Shown: positions 8,599-16,897, numbered from the stretch's first letter. The stretch is 44,867 nucleotides of DNA from Eubacterium sp. (GCA_022794015.1 JAAWDZ010000039.1:1-44867); one strand, 5' to 3'. A program made the numbers and translations. Notes: generated from the letters alone by a model not told the origin.

Positions 8599-9423
8599 TT
8601 ACTCCTGCGCGCGATATGGATCCAGAATTACCTGCAGATGTTCTCCCATCTGATCCACAAGCAGCACAATCATCACCAGCATAAATCCAGGTATTACCGC
8701 CGGCCACCACATTCCAGCCGACAGATAGCGCATACTTTCAGATAAGATAATTCCAATGGCAGGCTGCTCCGGTGGAAGCCCAAATCCCAAGAAAGAAATG
8801 GATGCTTCGTGTAAAACCGCATGTGGAAACAAAAGAACCAGTCCGGTAAAAAACTGAGGAACCAAATGCGGCAGCAGATGATGTATGAAAATCCAACCGT
8901 CTGATTTTCCGAGTTTACGGGATACCGCTATATACGGTTCTGATTTTTGCTTAAGCACCTCTCCACGGATTAAACGGGCAAGACTGCACCAGTGCGTAGC
9001 GGCAATTCCCACAAGCAATCCCTTTAATCCTCTCCCCATAGAAAACGAAATCAGAATTACAAGAACGGTATGCGGAACTCCCATCACCAGATCGATCAGC
9101 CAGCAGACAAACGCATCCGCATATCGGAAACCCGCGGCCGCTGCCATCCCCACAAATACGGCAATCACCGCACTCATTACAGACGCGGAAAATCCCACTG
9201 TCATGCTGACGGCCATCCCTTTTAAAGTACGTATAAAAAGATCTCTTCCCAACGCATCCGTACCGAAAGGATGCTCCCACGAGGGCGGTTGTCTGGAATT
9301 TAAAAAACTGCCGGCTGCCGCTTCGTCCGGAATCCAGATTCCCAACGCATAAATGCCAGTCAAAATCAAAGCCAAAACAAATGTCAAAATCAGGGCTCTG
9401 GTACGTCGGTTTATTTTTTTCAT
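8599..9423 (-). CDS. Nickel/peptide-type ABC transporter permease (NikC/OppC-like)
   Basis: Inner-membrane permease, 274 residues, about six hydrophobic segments with the first near residues 10-30. The text HPFGTDALGRDLF near residue 50 is the hallmark of the OppC/DppC/NikC family. The coupling loop holds YIAVSRKLGKSDGWIFIHHLLP. The ATG overlaps the stop of the upstream permease (ATGA), indicating coupled translation within the operon. Together with the B-type permease it forms the channel. Confidence 0.9.
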   Translation of the reverse strand: MKKINRRTRALILTFVLALILTGIYALGIWIPDEAAAGSFLNSRQPPSWEHPFGTDALGRDLFIRTLKGMAVSMTVGFSASVMSAVIAVFVGMAAAAGFRYADAFVCWLIDLVMGVPHTVLVILISFSMGRGLKGLLVGIAATHWCSLARLIRGEVLKQKSEPYIAVSRKLGKSDGWIFIHHLLPHLVPQFFTGLVLLFPHAVLHEASISFLGFGLPPEQPAIGIILSESMRYLSAGMWWPAVIPGFMLVMIVLLVDQMGEHLQVILDPYRAQE

Positions 9424-10427
9424 TTATCCCCCTTCCGTACCCGTGGGTCAATGACTCCGTAAAGCAGGTTTGCAATTAAATTTCCGATACTGACAAAAAG
9501 GGCAGAAAAAAGCGTCACCCCCAGAAACAGGGGCACATCGGAATTTTGTCCTGCCGCAGCTACTGCACTGCCCAGTCCGGGATAACTGAATACGGTTTCC
9601 GCCAGAACCGAACCGCCGAACAGCTCGGCAAAAGACGCAAACTGCAGAGAAAGCGCCGGAAACAAAATATTACGCAGTCCATGCGAAAAAAGAATGGTGC
9701 GTTTTCCTTCCCCTCTGGCCCTCGCAAAGAGTATATATTCGCTTGAAAGTACCTCCGTCAGCTTCTGGCGGGTATGCAGCGCAATATTGGAAAAGGACAT
9801 GAATCCAAGCGTAATCGCAGGCAGCATCAGATGATGGATTCTCTGCCATACCGTAATATCCTCGCTGCGCATACCAATCGGGGCTGAAAATCCGATTGGA
9901 AACCATTTCAGCCAGACAGAAAATACCAGAAGAAACACAAGCCCCAGCCAAAAAGTGGGCACTGAACTTAAAACATAACAGATTTTTTTTAAAATTTTAT
10001 CCGCCCGCCTGCCCTGATACAGTCCCATCACACACCCCGTCACAAATCCGATCACGCCGGACAGAAGCCATGCACAAAACATCAGGGCCAGTGAATTAAA
10101 AAAACGTTCACGGATGATTTCTGCAACAGGCCTGCGATACATGGCAGATTCACCGAAATCTCCCTGCAGCAGCCTGGACAGCCAGCTAAAATAACGCTTT
10201 ACGGGAGGCTCATGTACTCCCCAGTAATCTTCTATTTCGGCCCGCTGCTCAGGAGAAACAGCTGTGCCAAGCCCTGTAATATACTGCTGCACCGGTTCGA
10301 TCGGCGAGGCACAGATAAGCGTATAGGATATCGCGCTTACTGCCAGCAGCAGGGAAATCATCCGGATACCATATGTAAAGAATACTCGGACAAGACGCCC
10401 TGGGACTCCTTTCATAAAACACCTCAT
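9420..10427 (-). CDS. Nickel/peptide-type ABC transporter permease (NikB/OppB-like)
   Basis: Inner-membrane permease with about six membrane segments, around 335 residues. It shows the OppB/DppB/NikB features: an N-terminal TM followed by YWGVHEPPVKRYFSWL, QGDFGES, and a coupling loop YILFARARGEGKRTILFSHGLRN. The ATG at 10427 overlaps the stop of the binding-protein gene (ATGA). A second ATG at 10415 has a good GAGGTG site close upstream and is an alternative start. Operon context suggests nickel import. Confidence 0.9.
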   Translation of the reverse strand: MRCFMKGVPGRLVRVFFTYGIRMISLLLAVSAISYTLICASPIEPVQQYITGLGTAVSPEQRAEIEDYWGVHEPPVKRYFSWLSRLLQGDFGESAMYRRPVAEIIRERFFNSLALMFCAWLLSGVIGFVTGCVMGLYQGRRADKILKKICYVLSSVPTFWLGLVFLLVFSVWLKWFPIGFSAPIGMRSEDITVWQRIHHLMLPAITLGFMSFSNIALHTRQKLTEVLSSEYILFARARGEGKRTILFSHGLRNILFPALSLQFASFAELFGGSVLAETVFSYPGLGSAVAAAGQNSDVPLFLGVTLFSALFVSIGNLIANLLYGVIDPRVRKGDK

Positions 10428-12094
10428 TTCTCCCAAATCCACTCATGTAAATTCTGGATTAACGGCAGTCCATGACCATGTCCATGAATCGGCTGCCTGC
10501 CAATAGAAAGCCCGTCTCGTACAAATGTGACATGATCCAGATTAACAACCCAGACCCATGGACACTCTCCCATCATTGCCGTACCGGTCTTGCCGTCCCA
10601 CTGGACCTTCTGCCAGTTTGCATTGGCGTCCTCCACAGTCAAAGCCTCCATAGCAGCCTCTAAATAACTGTCTGTCACATCACTTTCGTAGCCTTCGGGA
10701 TTGTAAAAATCGTCCAGCAAAGCGCCTTTGGAACGGTACAGATAATAAGTTTCGTTTGGGATTGCAGAACCCCATCCCATCATCACAGCTTCGGAAAACA
10801 TACGCTGCGTAATTTCATCCCAGCTTGTTCCCTCTACATTAATTTGAATCCCAATTTCCTTTACCTGTTCTGCGGCAGCCATAGCAACCGCCTGGCGCAC
10901 CGGGTCATCCGAAGGATAAAGACAGGAAAATTCTGCTTTCAGACCATTTTTTTCCACAATGCCATCCCCGTTTGCATCCTCCCATCCCGCGTCTGCCAGA
11001 AGCTGTTTCGCATACTCCTGATCTGTTTCTATGACCACTTCGGGATTGTTCCAGGGCATACCGTCGTTTTCAGAATAGGCCGGCCTGCCAAAACCATTCA
11101 AAACCGTATCCGCAATCTGCTGTCGGTCAATGGCACAGGCAATTGCCTGACGGATTTCCAGATTGCAGGTTACATGATTGCCAACAGGAGCGCCGCTTTC
11201 TGTCGTTTGGCCTTCGTCCGGCAGAACCGGAAGTGTAAATCCGCGGTTGTCCGCAGAAGGAATTGTCTCTATATGATAACCTTCCACCTCTGTCACGCCA
11301 AGCGTAGCTCCAGAATAAGCCACATCCACTTCCCCTGCCTGAACTGCCGCAAGCGCGGCGTCCTCGGACATAAACACTACCGTCACATTTTTTATAGCAC
11401 AAGCGCCGCCGTAATAATTTTCATTTGCCGTAAACAGAATCTGCTCCTGTGCCCTCCATTCCACAAATTTATAAGGCCCGGAGCCAATCGGCTCTGTGCC
11501 ATAGTTCTCATCATAAGCATGTTCCGGAACTATCCCTACCGATGCTAATGTGTTAAGAAAAACAGAAGTAGGCTTCGACAGCGTAATCACCACAGTCGTA
11601 TCATCCTGCGCGGCTGCGCTTTTCATATAAGTCAGATCAACCGAACCCTGCGCAGCTTTTGCCGTTTCCAGCGTAAATGCAACATCCGATGCCAGAACCG
11701 GTTCCCCATCTGTAAAAAATGCATCGTCACGAATTGTAAAAGTCCAAGTTAAACCATCCGGGGAAAGACTATAATCTGTGGCAAGATCATTTTCAAAGGT
11801 CAGATCAGCCGTATATCGTACAAGCGTACTCTGCACAATTGGCGAATTGCCGTGTCCCCAGCCCTGTGTGGGATCCAGTGTTTCCGGCTCGGAGCCAATC
11901 GCAATTACTACGCTGTCTTTTGCTTCTTCTGTGGAATTTATCTCTTTGGGCGTTTCGGTATTGTTATTTTTCCCGATCTTTTCAGAGAATCCGCTTATTT
12001 CAGCTGTTTTGACAGCATCAGCGCCGCAGGCAGACACCGAAAAGAGTATGGCTCCCGCCAAAAGTATCGTCCCTATTTTTTTAGTTTTGCTCAT
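10424..12094 (-). CDS. Substrate-binding lipoprotein of the nickel/peptide ABC transporter (NikA/OppA-like)
   Basis: Extracytoplasmic receptor of SBP family 5, about 556 residues. From the ATG at 12094 there is a lipoprotein signal with lipidated Cys23 in SVSACG. The family signature appears as SEPETLDPTQG followed by DLATDYSLSPDGLTWTFTIRDD near residues 100-125. The ATG overlaps the larC stop (ATGA), so it is coupled to cofactor synthesis, which is the best argument that the ligand is nickel, free or chelated. A 21-residue in-frame extension to 12157 inside larC has no ribosome site. Related family members bind peptides, so the ligand remains an inference. Confidence 0.88.
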   Translation of the reverse strand: MSKTKKIGTILLAGAILFSVSACGADAVKTAEISGFSEKIGKNNNTETPKEINSTEEAKDSVVIAIGSEPETLDPTQGWGHGNSPIVQSTLVRYTADLTFENDLATDYSLSPDGLTWTFTIRDDAFFTDGEPVLASDVAFTLETAKAAQGSVDLTYMKSAAAQDDTTVVITLSKPTSVFLNTLASVGIVPEHAYDENYGTEPIGSGPYKFVEWRAQEQILFTANENYYGGACAIKNVTVVFMSEDAALAAVQAGEVDVAYSGATLGVTEVEGYHIETIPSADNRGFTLPVLPDEGQTTESGAPVGNHVTCNLEIRQAIACAIDRQQIADTVLNGFGRPAYSENDGMPWNNPEVVIETDQEYAKQLLADAGWEDANGDGIVEKNGLKAEFSCLYPSDDPVRQAVAMAAAEQVKEIGIQINVEGTSWDEITQRMFSEAVMMGWGSAIPNETYYLYRSKGALLDDFYNPEGYESDVTDSYLEAAMEALTVEDANANWQKVQWDGKTGTAMMGECPWVWVVNLDHVTFVRDGLSIGRQPIHGHGHGLPLIQNLHEWIWEK

Positions 12095-13353
12095 AGCTTT
12101 GTCCTTTCCGTTTGTGTTGGGTTTTTTATACCCGAAGCACCGGCCAAAAGCTCCCATTTTTTTACCAGAATCTCCGCTTCTGAAATACTGATATTTTTCT
12201 CCTTTGCAATGCGAGAAAGATCCTCGTATTCATATTTTCTGCGTTCCACACCGTATCCAATGGAAACCTTGTACCGCACAAGACCATAAGGAGTTTCTAA
12301 TGCTTCCATCCTCCGTTCCAGCGCATAACGCCAAAATCTGTTTTCCCGAATACCAATCGTTGTCGTATATTTAAAAATCGATCTTACCATAGTTTCTTTG
12401 TCTGCTTTACGGCACATCACATGAATGAGAATACCGGGCCTGGATTTTTTCATGCCGACAGGCATTGTATATACATCTAAAGCTCCCTCCCTCAAAAGCT
12501 GCTCCATGGCAAATCCAACCGCTTCAGACGTCATATCATCCACATTGCAGCTCAACTCACAGATTTCCTCCTGTACCGCGTCCGTTTCGCCATACATCGC
12601 CCGGACACAGTTTGCCGCTTCAAAATCTTTTTTGCCCATTCCATAGCCGATAGCCGTAGTTTTCATCATTGGCATTTCACCAAACCGATCTGCAAAATGC
12701 TTCAAAAGCGCCGCGCCCGTCGGTGTACAAAGCTCCCCCTTGATACTTCCTCCATACATAGGCACGCCTTGCAGGATATGCGCCGTTGCTGGAGCAGGAA
12801 CCGGCAAAATACCGTGCGTACAGCAAACCTGACCGCTTCCCACATGAATCGGAGAAGCTATCACTTCATCCGGCGAAAGTCTGTCCATCAGTAAGCATAC
12901 CATTGTAATATCGGCAACAGCGTCCATGGTACCAACCTCATGGAAATGTATCTCTTCCACTGGTTTTCCGTGTGCCCTGCTCTCCGCTTCAGCAATCAGT
13001 GTATAAACTGCCATTACGTTATTTTGCACTTTCTGCGGCAGCAAAAGATGATCCCGGATTATGTGTTCTATATCATGCAGGCTGCTGTGACTGTGGTCAT
13101 GAGCATCACCGTGACTGTGCGCATGCTCATGTACATCATGGCTCTCTTCTTCCTCCCCATTTACTGTAACCGAAAGATGGGTCCCTGTAATACCACATTT
13201 TACAGACGTTTCCATTCCAATATGGACGCCTGGAATCCCAAGATGGTTACATTCTTCTACAAACTTTTCCGGATCCGGCATCAGTTCAAGCAGCGCAGCC
13301 GCCAGCATATCGCCTGCTGCACCCATAGAGCAGTCAAGATAAAGTGTTTTCAC
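12091..13353 (-). CDS. larC: Nickel-pincer cofactor nickel insertase LarC
   Basis: LarC uses CTP and nickel to install Ni in pyridinium bis-thiocarboxylic acid mononucleotide, giving the nickel-pincer nucleotide (NPN) cofactor of lactate racemase. The 420-residue ORF starts MKTLYLDCSMGAAGDMLAAAL, typical of the family (DUF111). A His-rich segment (HDVHEHAHSHGDAHDHSHSS, about residues 72-91) is a likely Ni-binding loop. In Lactiplantibacillus plantarum LarC is read through a programmed frameshift between larC1 and larC2; here the reading frame is continuous. It overlaps larB by 20 bases upstream and the binding-protein gene by ATGA downstream. Confidence 0.93.
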   Translation of the reverse strand: MKTLYLDCSMGAAGDMLAAALLELMPDPEKFVEECNHLGIPGVHIGMETSVKCGITGTHLSVTVNGEEEESHDVHEHAHSHGDAHDHSHSSLHDIEHIIRDHLLLPQKVQNNVMAVYTLIAEAESRAHGKPVEEIHFHEVGTMDAVADITMVCLLMDRLSPDEVIASPIHVGSGQVCCTHGILPVPAPATAHILQGVPMYGGSIKGELCTPTGAALLKHFADRFGEMPMMKTTAIGYGMGKKDFEAANCVRAMYGETDAVQEEICELSCNVDDMTSEAVGFAMEQLLREGALDVYTMPVGMKKSRPGILIHVMCRKADKETMVRSIFKYTTTIGIRENRFWRYALERRMEALETPYGLVRYKVSIGYGVERRKYEYEDLSRIAKEKNISISEAEILVKKWELLAGASGIKNPTQTERTKL

Positions 13354-14116
13354 TGTTCATCCTCCTTTTTCCATTCATATGATTTATCATGCTTGCGAGA
13401 TACCCGGCGCCAAAGCCATTGTCTATATTAACGACTGAAACGCCGCTTGCACAGGAATTAAGCATGGCCAAAAGCGCCGAAAGCCCCTGAAACGACGCGC
13501 CATAGCCGACACTGGTCGGAACCGCAATCACCGGGCAGTCCGCAAGTCCGCCAATCACACTCGCAAGCGCACCCTCCATTCCGGCAATTGCAATAATTAC
13601 ACTGGCGCTCATAATATCCTCAAGATGGGCAAGCGTCCGATGCAGACCAGCCACTCCAACATCGTACAGGCGAACCACCTCATTTCCCAGCACAGCTGCC
13701 GTCAGCGCGGCTTCCTCCGCCACCGGAATATCGCTTGTCCCACCCGTTGCCACAACAATCCTGCCGATTCCGTCAGGTATCGGCATCTGCCCAACAATCC
13801 CGCACCGGGCCTCTTTCTCATAATGCAAGGGATGCGCCTTCCCTACAAGCGCAGCTGATTCCTCTGACAAACGGGTAATCAGAATCGTTTCCTGCCCGTT
13901 CTTTTGCATTGCTTCCACAATTCCAGTGATCTGTTCCGGCGTTTTTCCCGCACCGTAAATTACCTCAGCCGCCCCCTGCCGCACTTTACGGTGCATATCC
14001 ACTTTGGCATAACCGATATCTTCAAACGGTTTTGTTTTCAGCTTCAAAAGTGCATCTTCAACGGAAACACTGCCATTCTTCACATTCTCCAAAAGATTCC
14101 TGATACCGCCTTTCAT
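13334..14116 (-). CDS. larB: Pyridinium-3,5-biscarboxylic acid mononucleotide synthase LarB
   Basis: First enzyme of NPN cofactor synthesis: carboxylates nicotinic acid adenine dinucleotide at C5 and cleaves off AMP. 260 residues with a PurE/AIR-carboxylase-like C-terminal domain: VATGGTSDIPVAEEAA, then DVGVAGLHR, AGMEGALASVIGGL and PTSVGYGASFQGLSALLAML. The Cys in NSCASGVSVVNIDNGFGAG matches the catalytic cysteine known for LarB. Its start overlaps the larE stop (ATGA) and its end overlaps larC, so the three cofactor genes form one coupled unit. Confidence 0.93.
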   Translation of the reverse strand: MKGGIRNLLENVKNGSVSVEDALLKLKTKPFEDIGYAKVDMHRKVRQGAAEVIYGAGKTPEQITGIVEAMQKNGQETILITRLSEESAALVGKAHPLHYEKEARCGIVGQMPIPDGIGRIVVATGGTSDIPVAEEAALTAAVLGNEVVRLYDVGVAGLHRTLAHLEDIMSASVIIAIAGMEGALASVIGGLADCPVIAVPTSVGYGASFQGLSALLAMLNSCASGVSVVNIDNGFGAGYLASMINHMNGKRRMNSENTLS

Positions 14117-14859
14117 TCTCTTACCTCCAGATCCAATGATACCGTTTTATAATACTGTTTCAATTTGTCTAAAATATCCTTTCTGTGCAAAAGCATAAAC
14201 TCAATCTGTCCCTCCTGCATCTGCAGTCTTGCGTGGCCATCCGACGAACGGACACGAAAATCCGCAAGCCCAAGCGAAAACAGATAATTCTCCGCTGATT
14301 CCACAGCGTATAATTTATCCTTTGTAATACATTCCTGCGTCGGAATTCTTGTGGCCAGACAGGCATAAGCCGGCTTGTCCCAGGTAAACAGACCAGCCGC
14401 TTTGGAGAGTTTCCGAATCTGCTCCTTCCGTAAACCACATTCCCGCAAAGGCGACAAAACCGACAGCTCCTTTAATGCGCGCATGCCCGGACGATCCTCT
14501 GCATCATCTGAAGCATTTGTCCCGTCAAGCAAGACTGTAAAACCGTCTGCCGCCGCCTCCTTTACAATGGCATCAAAAATCGCTTTTTTACAATAATAAC
14601 AACGATCCGAAGGATTTTCCCTTACACAGGGAACTGACAGTATATCCAGATGCAGTATTTTCATCTGAATATCAAACTCCTCTGCAAACCGAAGAGCATC
14701 TTGCATTTCAAACTCCGGCTGGAATTCAGATTTCACATAATACGCCTGCACCTCTTTTGCATATTTTCTGGCTGTATACAATAAAAAAGCGGAATCTGCG
14801 CCTCCGGAAAATGCAATTGCGACCTTCGGATGCAATAAAAAGAACTCTTGTAAATTCAT
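14113..14859 (-). CDS. larE: Sulfur transferase LarE for the NPN cofactor
   Basis: Adenylates P2CMN and replaces two carboxylate oxygens with sulfur. 248 residues with the PP-loop FSGGADS (17-23). Three cysteines are placed like those of the iron-sulfur class: Cys87 and Cys90 in DRCYYCKK and Cys167 in YACLATRIP. L. plantarum LarE has only the last one and destroys it as sulfur donor, whereas three-Cys LarE proteins hold a 4Fe-4S cluster and can turn over. So this copy is predicted to be the cluster type. It is the first gene of the operon; GAGGTG stands 6 bases before the ATG at 14859. Confidence 0.92.
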   Translation of the reverse strand: MNLQEFFLLHPKVAIAFSGGADSAFLLYTARKYAKEVQAYYVKSEFQPEFEMQDALRFAEEFDIQMKILHLDILSVPCVRENPSDRCYYCKKAIFDAIVKEAAADGFTVLLDGTNASDDAEDRPGMRALKELSVLSPLRECGLRKEQIRKLSKAAGLFTWDKPAYACLATRIPTQECITKDKLYAVESAENYLFSLGLADFRVRSSDGHARLQMQEGQIEFMLLHRKDILDKLKQYYKTVSLDLEVRE

Positions 14860-14877
14860 ACCGTCACCTCAATTTTT

Positions 14878-14902
14878 AACAGTTCATTTAAACTGAGCTG
14901 TT
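14878..14902 (-). promoter_or_regulatory. Inverted repeat immediately upstream of larE
   Basis: AACAGTTCA and TGAGCTGTT (9-base arms, 8 matching, 7-base spacer) lie 19 bases upstream of the larE start. In the transcript the stem could affect access to the ribosome site; as DNA it could be an operator. Confidence 0.4.
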
Positions 14903-14920
14903 ACCTCCATTTTCCCAAAA

Positions 14921-14960
14921 GAAAGCACACCTATTCCCTTCAGGGAATTTGTGTGCTTTC
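14921..14960 (-). terminator. Strong hairpin with T-run in the lar leader (terminator or attenuator)
   Basis: GAAAGCACAC (14921-14930) pairs perfectly with GTGTGCTTTC (14951-14960), and inside ATTCCC pairs with GGGAAT around a TTCA loop. On the minus strand the stem is followed by TTTTGGG. It could end transcripts from the upstream dehydrogenase operon, or work as an attenuator for the lar operon if transcription starts at the promoter seen at 15059-15087. Confidence 0.6.
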
Positions 14961-15014
14961 CTGGCATACGTTCTTCTGATATTTTATGTTTAAATTTGTC
15001 TTTCTTTCATAATA

Positions 15015-15070
15015 TAACGCTTCAGCGTTAATTCGGACAGCTTCCTGCTGTCTTTGGTATTGTATACCAA
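15015..15070 (-). other. Three tandem small hairpins in the lar leader
   Basis: Three perfect short inverted repeats follow each other: TAACGCT-tc-AGCGTTA (15015-15030), GACAGC-ttcct-GCTGTC (15036-15052) and TTGGTAT-tgt-ATACCAA (15054-15070). The last overlaps the predicted -10 box; the other two would be in the 5' end of the lar transcript. With the large hairpin downstream they form a folded leader of about 190 nt. I do not recognise a known riboswitch class. Confidence 0.45.
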
Positions 15071-15087
15071 TTGAGTTTAAAAATCAA
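15059..15087 (-). promoter_or_regulatory. Predicted sigma-A promoter of the lar-nickel operon
   Basis: On the minus strand TTGATT (15087-15082), a 17-bp spacer and TACAAT (15064-15059) form a fair promoter located just after the DUF3842 stop. It would start a transcript with about 190 nt of leader before larE. Confidence 0.5.
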
Positions 15088-15108
15088 TATCCTATATTTT
15101 TTATCTCC

Positions 15109-15516
15109 TTACTGTCTAATCTTCTGCAGCTCAGCCATCACATCCCCAATCAGCTTCCCAATATTCAAATTCTCCACTCCCACCACAATATTATCACAAT
15201 GATTCACCGGAATTAAAATCCTCTTCGCCCTGCTCTGAGCCACAGCCTGCGCCATAGCCGGGGTAATCTCCCCCAACAGGGCATCTGCAATTACAATACC
15301 AACAGGCCCAATGATAACATCTGCTCTTTTACTATTCACGACAACCGCATTTTCTCCCGTAGCCGCATAGTCTGCCCCCGCCTTTATCATAGCAGTCGTC
15401 GCAGCCGAATTTGTCCCTACTGCAGTTACCACTGCATCTGGTCTGTTTTTTTTCACAGCCAGAGTAAGCTGTTTCCCAATCCCGCCGCCCTGGGCGTCTA
15501 TAATCAGTATATTCAT
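15109..15516 (-). CDS. DUF3842 family protein
   Basis: Function unknown. About 135 residues from the ATG at 15516 (the longer reading to 15555 lacks support; GGAAAAG precedes this ATG). The sequence begins with a Rossmann-like beta strand and glycine loop, ILIIDAQGGGIGKQL, and has AVGTNSAATTAMIKAGADYAATGENA and VIIGPVGIVIADALLGEITPAMA, matching the DUF3842 family as I know it. The small Gly-rich nucleotide-type fold and its position 55 bp downstream of the HPr-dehydrogenase gene and next to the lar operon suggest a link to lactate or cofactor metabolism, but no activity is established. Confidence 0.8.
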   Translation of the reverse strand: MNILIIDAQGGGIGKQLTLAVKKNRPDAVVTAVGTNSAATTAMIKAGADYAATGENAVVVNSKRADVIIGPVGIVIADALLGEITPAMAQAVAQSRAKRILIPVNHCDNIVVGVENLNIGKLIGDVMAELQKIRQ

Positions 15517-15570
15517 ATTCTTTTCCGGTTTCCTTTCTGTAACATGGATTACCATTTCACCTGACTGGGA

Positions 15571-16863
15571 TCAGGCTTTTACCTCCGCTTCGCCGTAATC
15601 ATTCCCTTCGTTAAAATTCCGTGCATTTTCCATTGTAACTACGGCAATCGCCTGCATAGCCTCCCTTGTAAAAAACGCCTGATGGCTGGTCAATACTACC
15701 TGAGGAAACATCAGAAGCCGCGCCGTAATATCATCTGTAATAATCTTATCACTGCGGTCCGTATAGACGTTCTCATCCTCCCCCTCATAAACATCCAGAG
15801 CTACTGCCTGAAACTTTCCCTTTTTCAATGCGGCAATTAATGCCTCTGTATCTACCAGAGTACCTCTTGCCGTATTCACCAGCATAGCCGTATCCTTCAT
15901 CATACGAATGCTCTCTTCATTGACAATATGATACGTACCCGGAAACAGAGGTGCATGGAGAGAAATCAAATCAGAACGCAAAAACAGTTCTTCCTTGTCC
16001 ACATAAGTCAGGAGCCCTTCCTTTTCGAATTCCTCATTGGGATACGCGTCCCAGCCCAACACAGTCATGCCATATCCTTTACAGATCCGCGCCATACAGA
16101 TTCCTATTTTGCCGGTACCTACGATTCCGGCCACCTTATTGTGCAAATCCAGGCCCAAAAGGCCGCTTAGAGCAAAATTATTGTCCTTTACTTTATTGTA
16201 TGCCTTATGGAGACGCCGGTTCGCCTCCTGAAGAATCGCCATTGCATGTTCCGCCACCGCATACGGCGAATAAGCCGGTACACGCAGCACAGTCATACCG
16301 CAGTCTCTGGCCGCCTCCAAATCTACATTGTTGAACCCCGCACAGCGCAGCAGAATCAGGCGTACGCCACATTCCTTTAAACGCTCTACTACAGGACGGG
16401 GTACATTGTCATTGACAAAAACACAGACCGCATCAAAGCCGTCAGCAAGATCCACCGTTTCCATTCCCAGGTTGGAGGTAAAATAACGGATATCAGAATT
16501 GTAGGTTCCATCTCCTTTATCCTTTGTCAGCTCACTGAAAAAGATTCTGTCATAATCTTTGGTACCAAAAAAGGCAATTTTCAGCAGACTGGCCGCTTTC
16601 TTTTCATTAAATTCTCTGTTAATTACCTCCTGGACTGCTCTTACTGCCTGCTCTTCATCCTCACCGTTCAACTGCAAAATCAGTGTATCTCCCTTTTTAG
16701 CTCTCAAACTTAACAGCTCCAGTACATTACGGCCATCAACAGTTTTTCCATTTGACGTCACCGTAACGATACTCTTAAAATTCACACAACACTGAGCCAG
16801 CACAGCACAAGGTCTGGCATGTACTCCCATAGAATTCGTAACCTGATATACGATTTCTTTCAT
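15571..16863 (-). CDS. HPr domain fused to LdhA-type D-lactate dehydrogenase
   Basis: Two proteins in one 430-residue chain. Residues 1-88 are a PTS phosphocarrier HPr domain: GVHARP carries His15, the site phosphorylated by enzyme I, while the regulatory Ser46 position is Asn46. Residues 94-420 are an NAD-dependent D-2-hydroxyacid dehydrogenase closest to E. coli LdhA: LRCAGFNNVDL (172-182), VGTGKIG (248-254), NTARG with catalytic Arg333, DVYEGE with the catalytic Glu region (357-362) and SHQAF with catalytic His394. Expected reaction: pyruvate + NADH to D-lactate. GGAGAAC precedes the ATG. It lies downstream of lrgAB and upstream of DUF3842 and the lar operon. That phosphorylation controls the enzyme is inference. 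Confidence 0.9.
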   Translation of the reverse strand: MKEIVYQVTNSMGVHARPCAVLAQCCVNFKSIVTVTSNGKTVDGRNVLELLSLRAKKGDTLILQLNGEDEEQAVRAVQEVINREFNEKKAASLLKIAFFGTKDYDRIFFSELTKDKGDGTYNSDIRYFTSNLGMETVDLADGFDAVCVFVNDNVPRPVVERLKECGVRLILLRCAGFNNVDLEAARDCGMTVLRVPAYSPYAVAEHAMAILQEANRRLHKAYNKVKDNNFALSGLLGLDLHNKVAGIVGTGKIGICMARICKGYGMTVLGWDAYPNEEFEKEGLLTYVDKEELFLRSDLISLHAPLFPGTYHIVNEESIRMMKDTAMLVNTARGTLVDTEALIAALKKGKFQAVALDVYEGEDENVYTDRSDKIITDDITARLLMFPQVVLTSHQAFFTREAMQAIAVVTMENARNFNEGNDYGEAEVKA

Positions 16864-16897
16864 AATTGTTTGTTCTCCTTTCCATCATTGCCATACT

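Noticed and set aside
10844-11548. Plus-strand open frame of 234 codons
   Set aside because: Antisense to the binding-protein gene; His/Cys/Arg-rich translation, no ribosome site.
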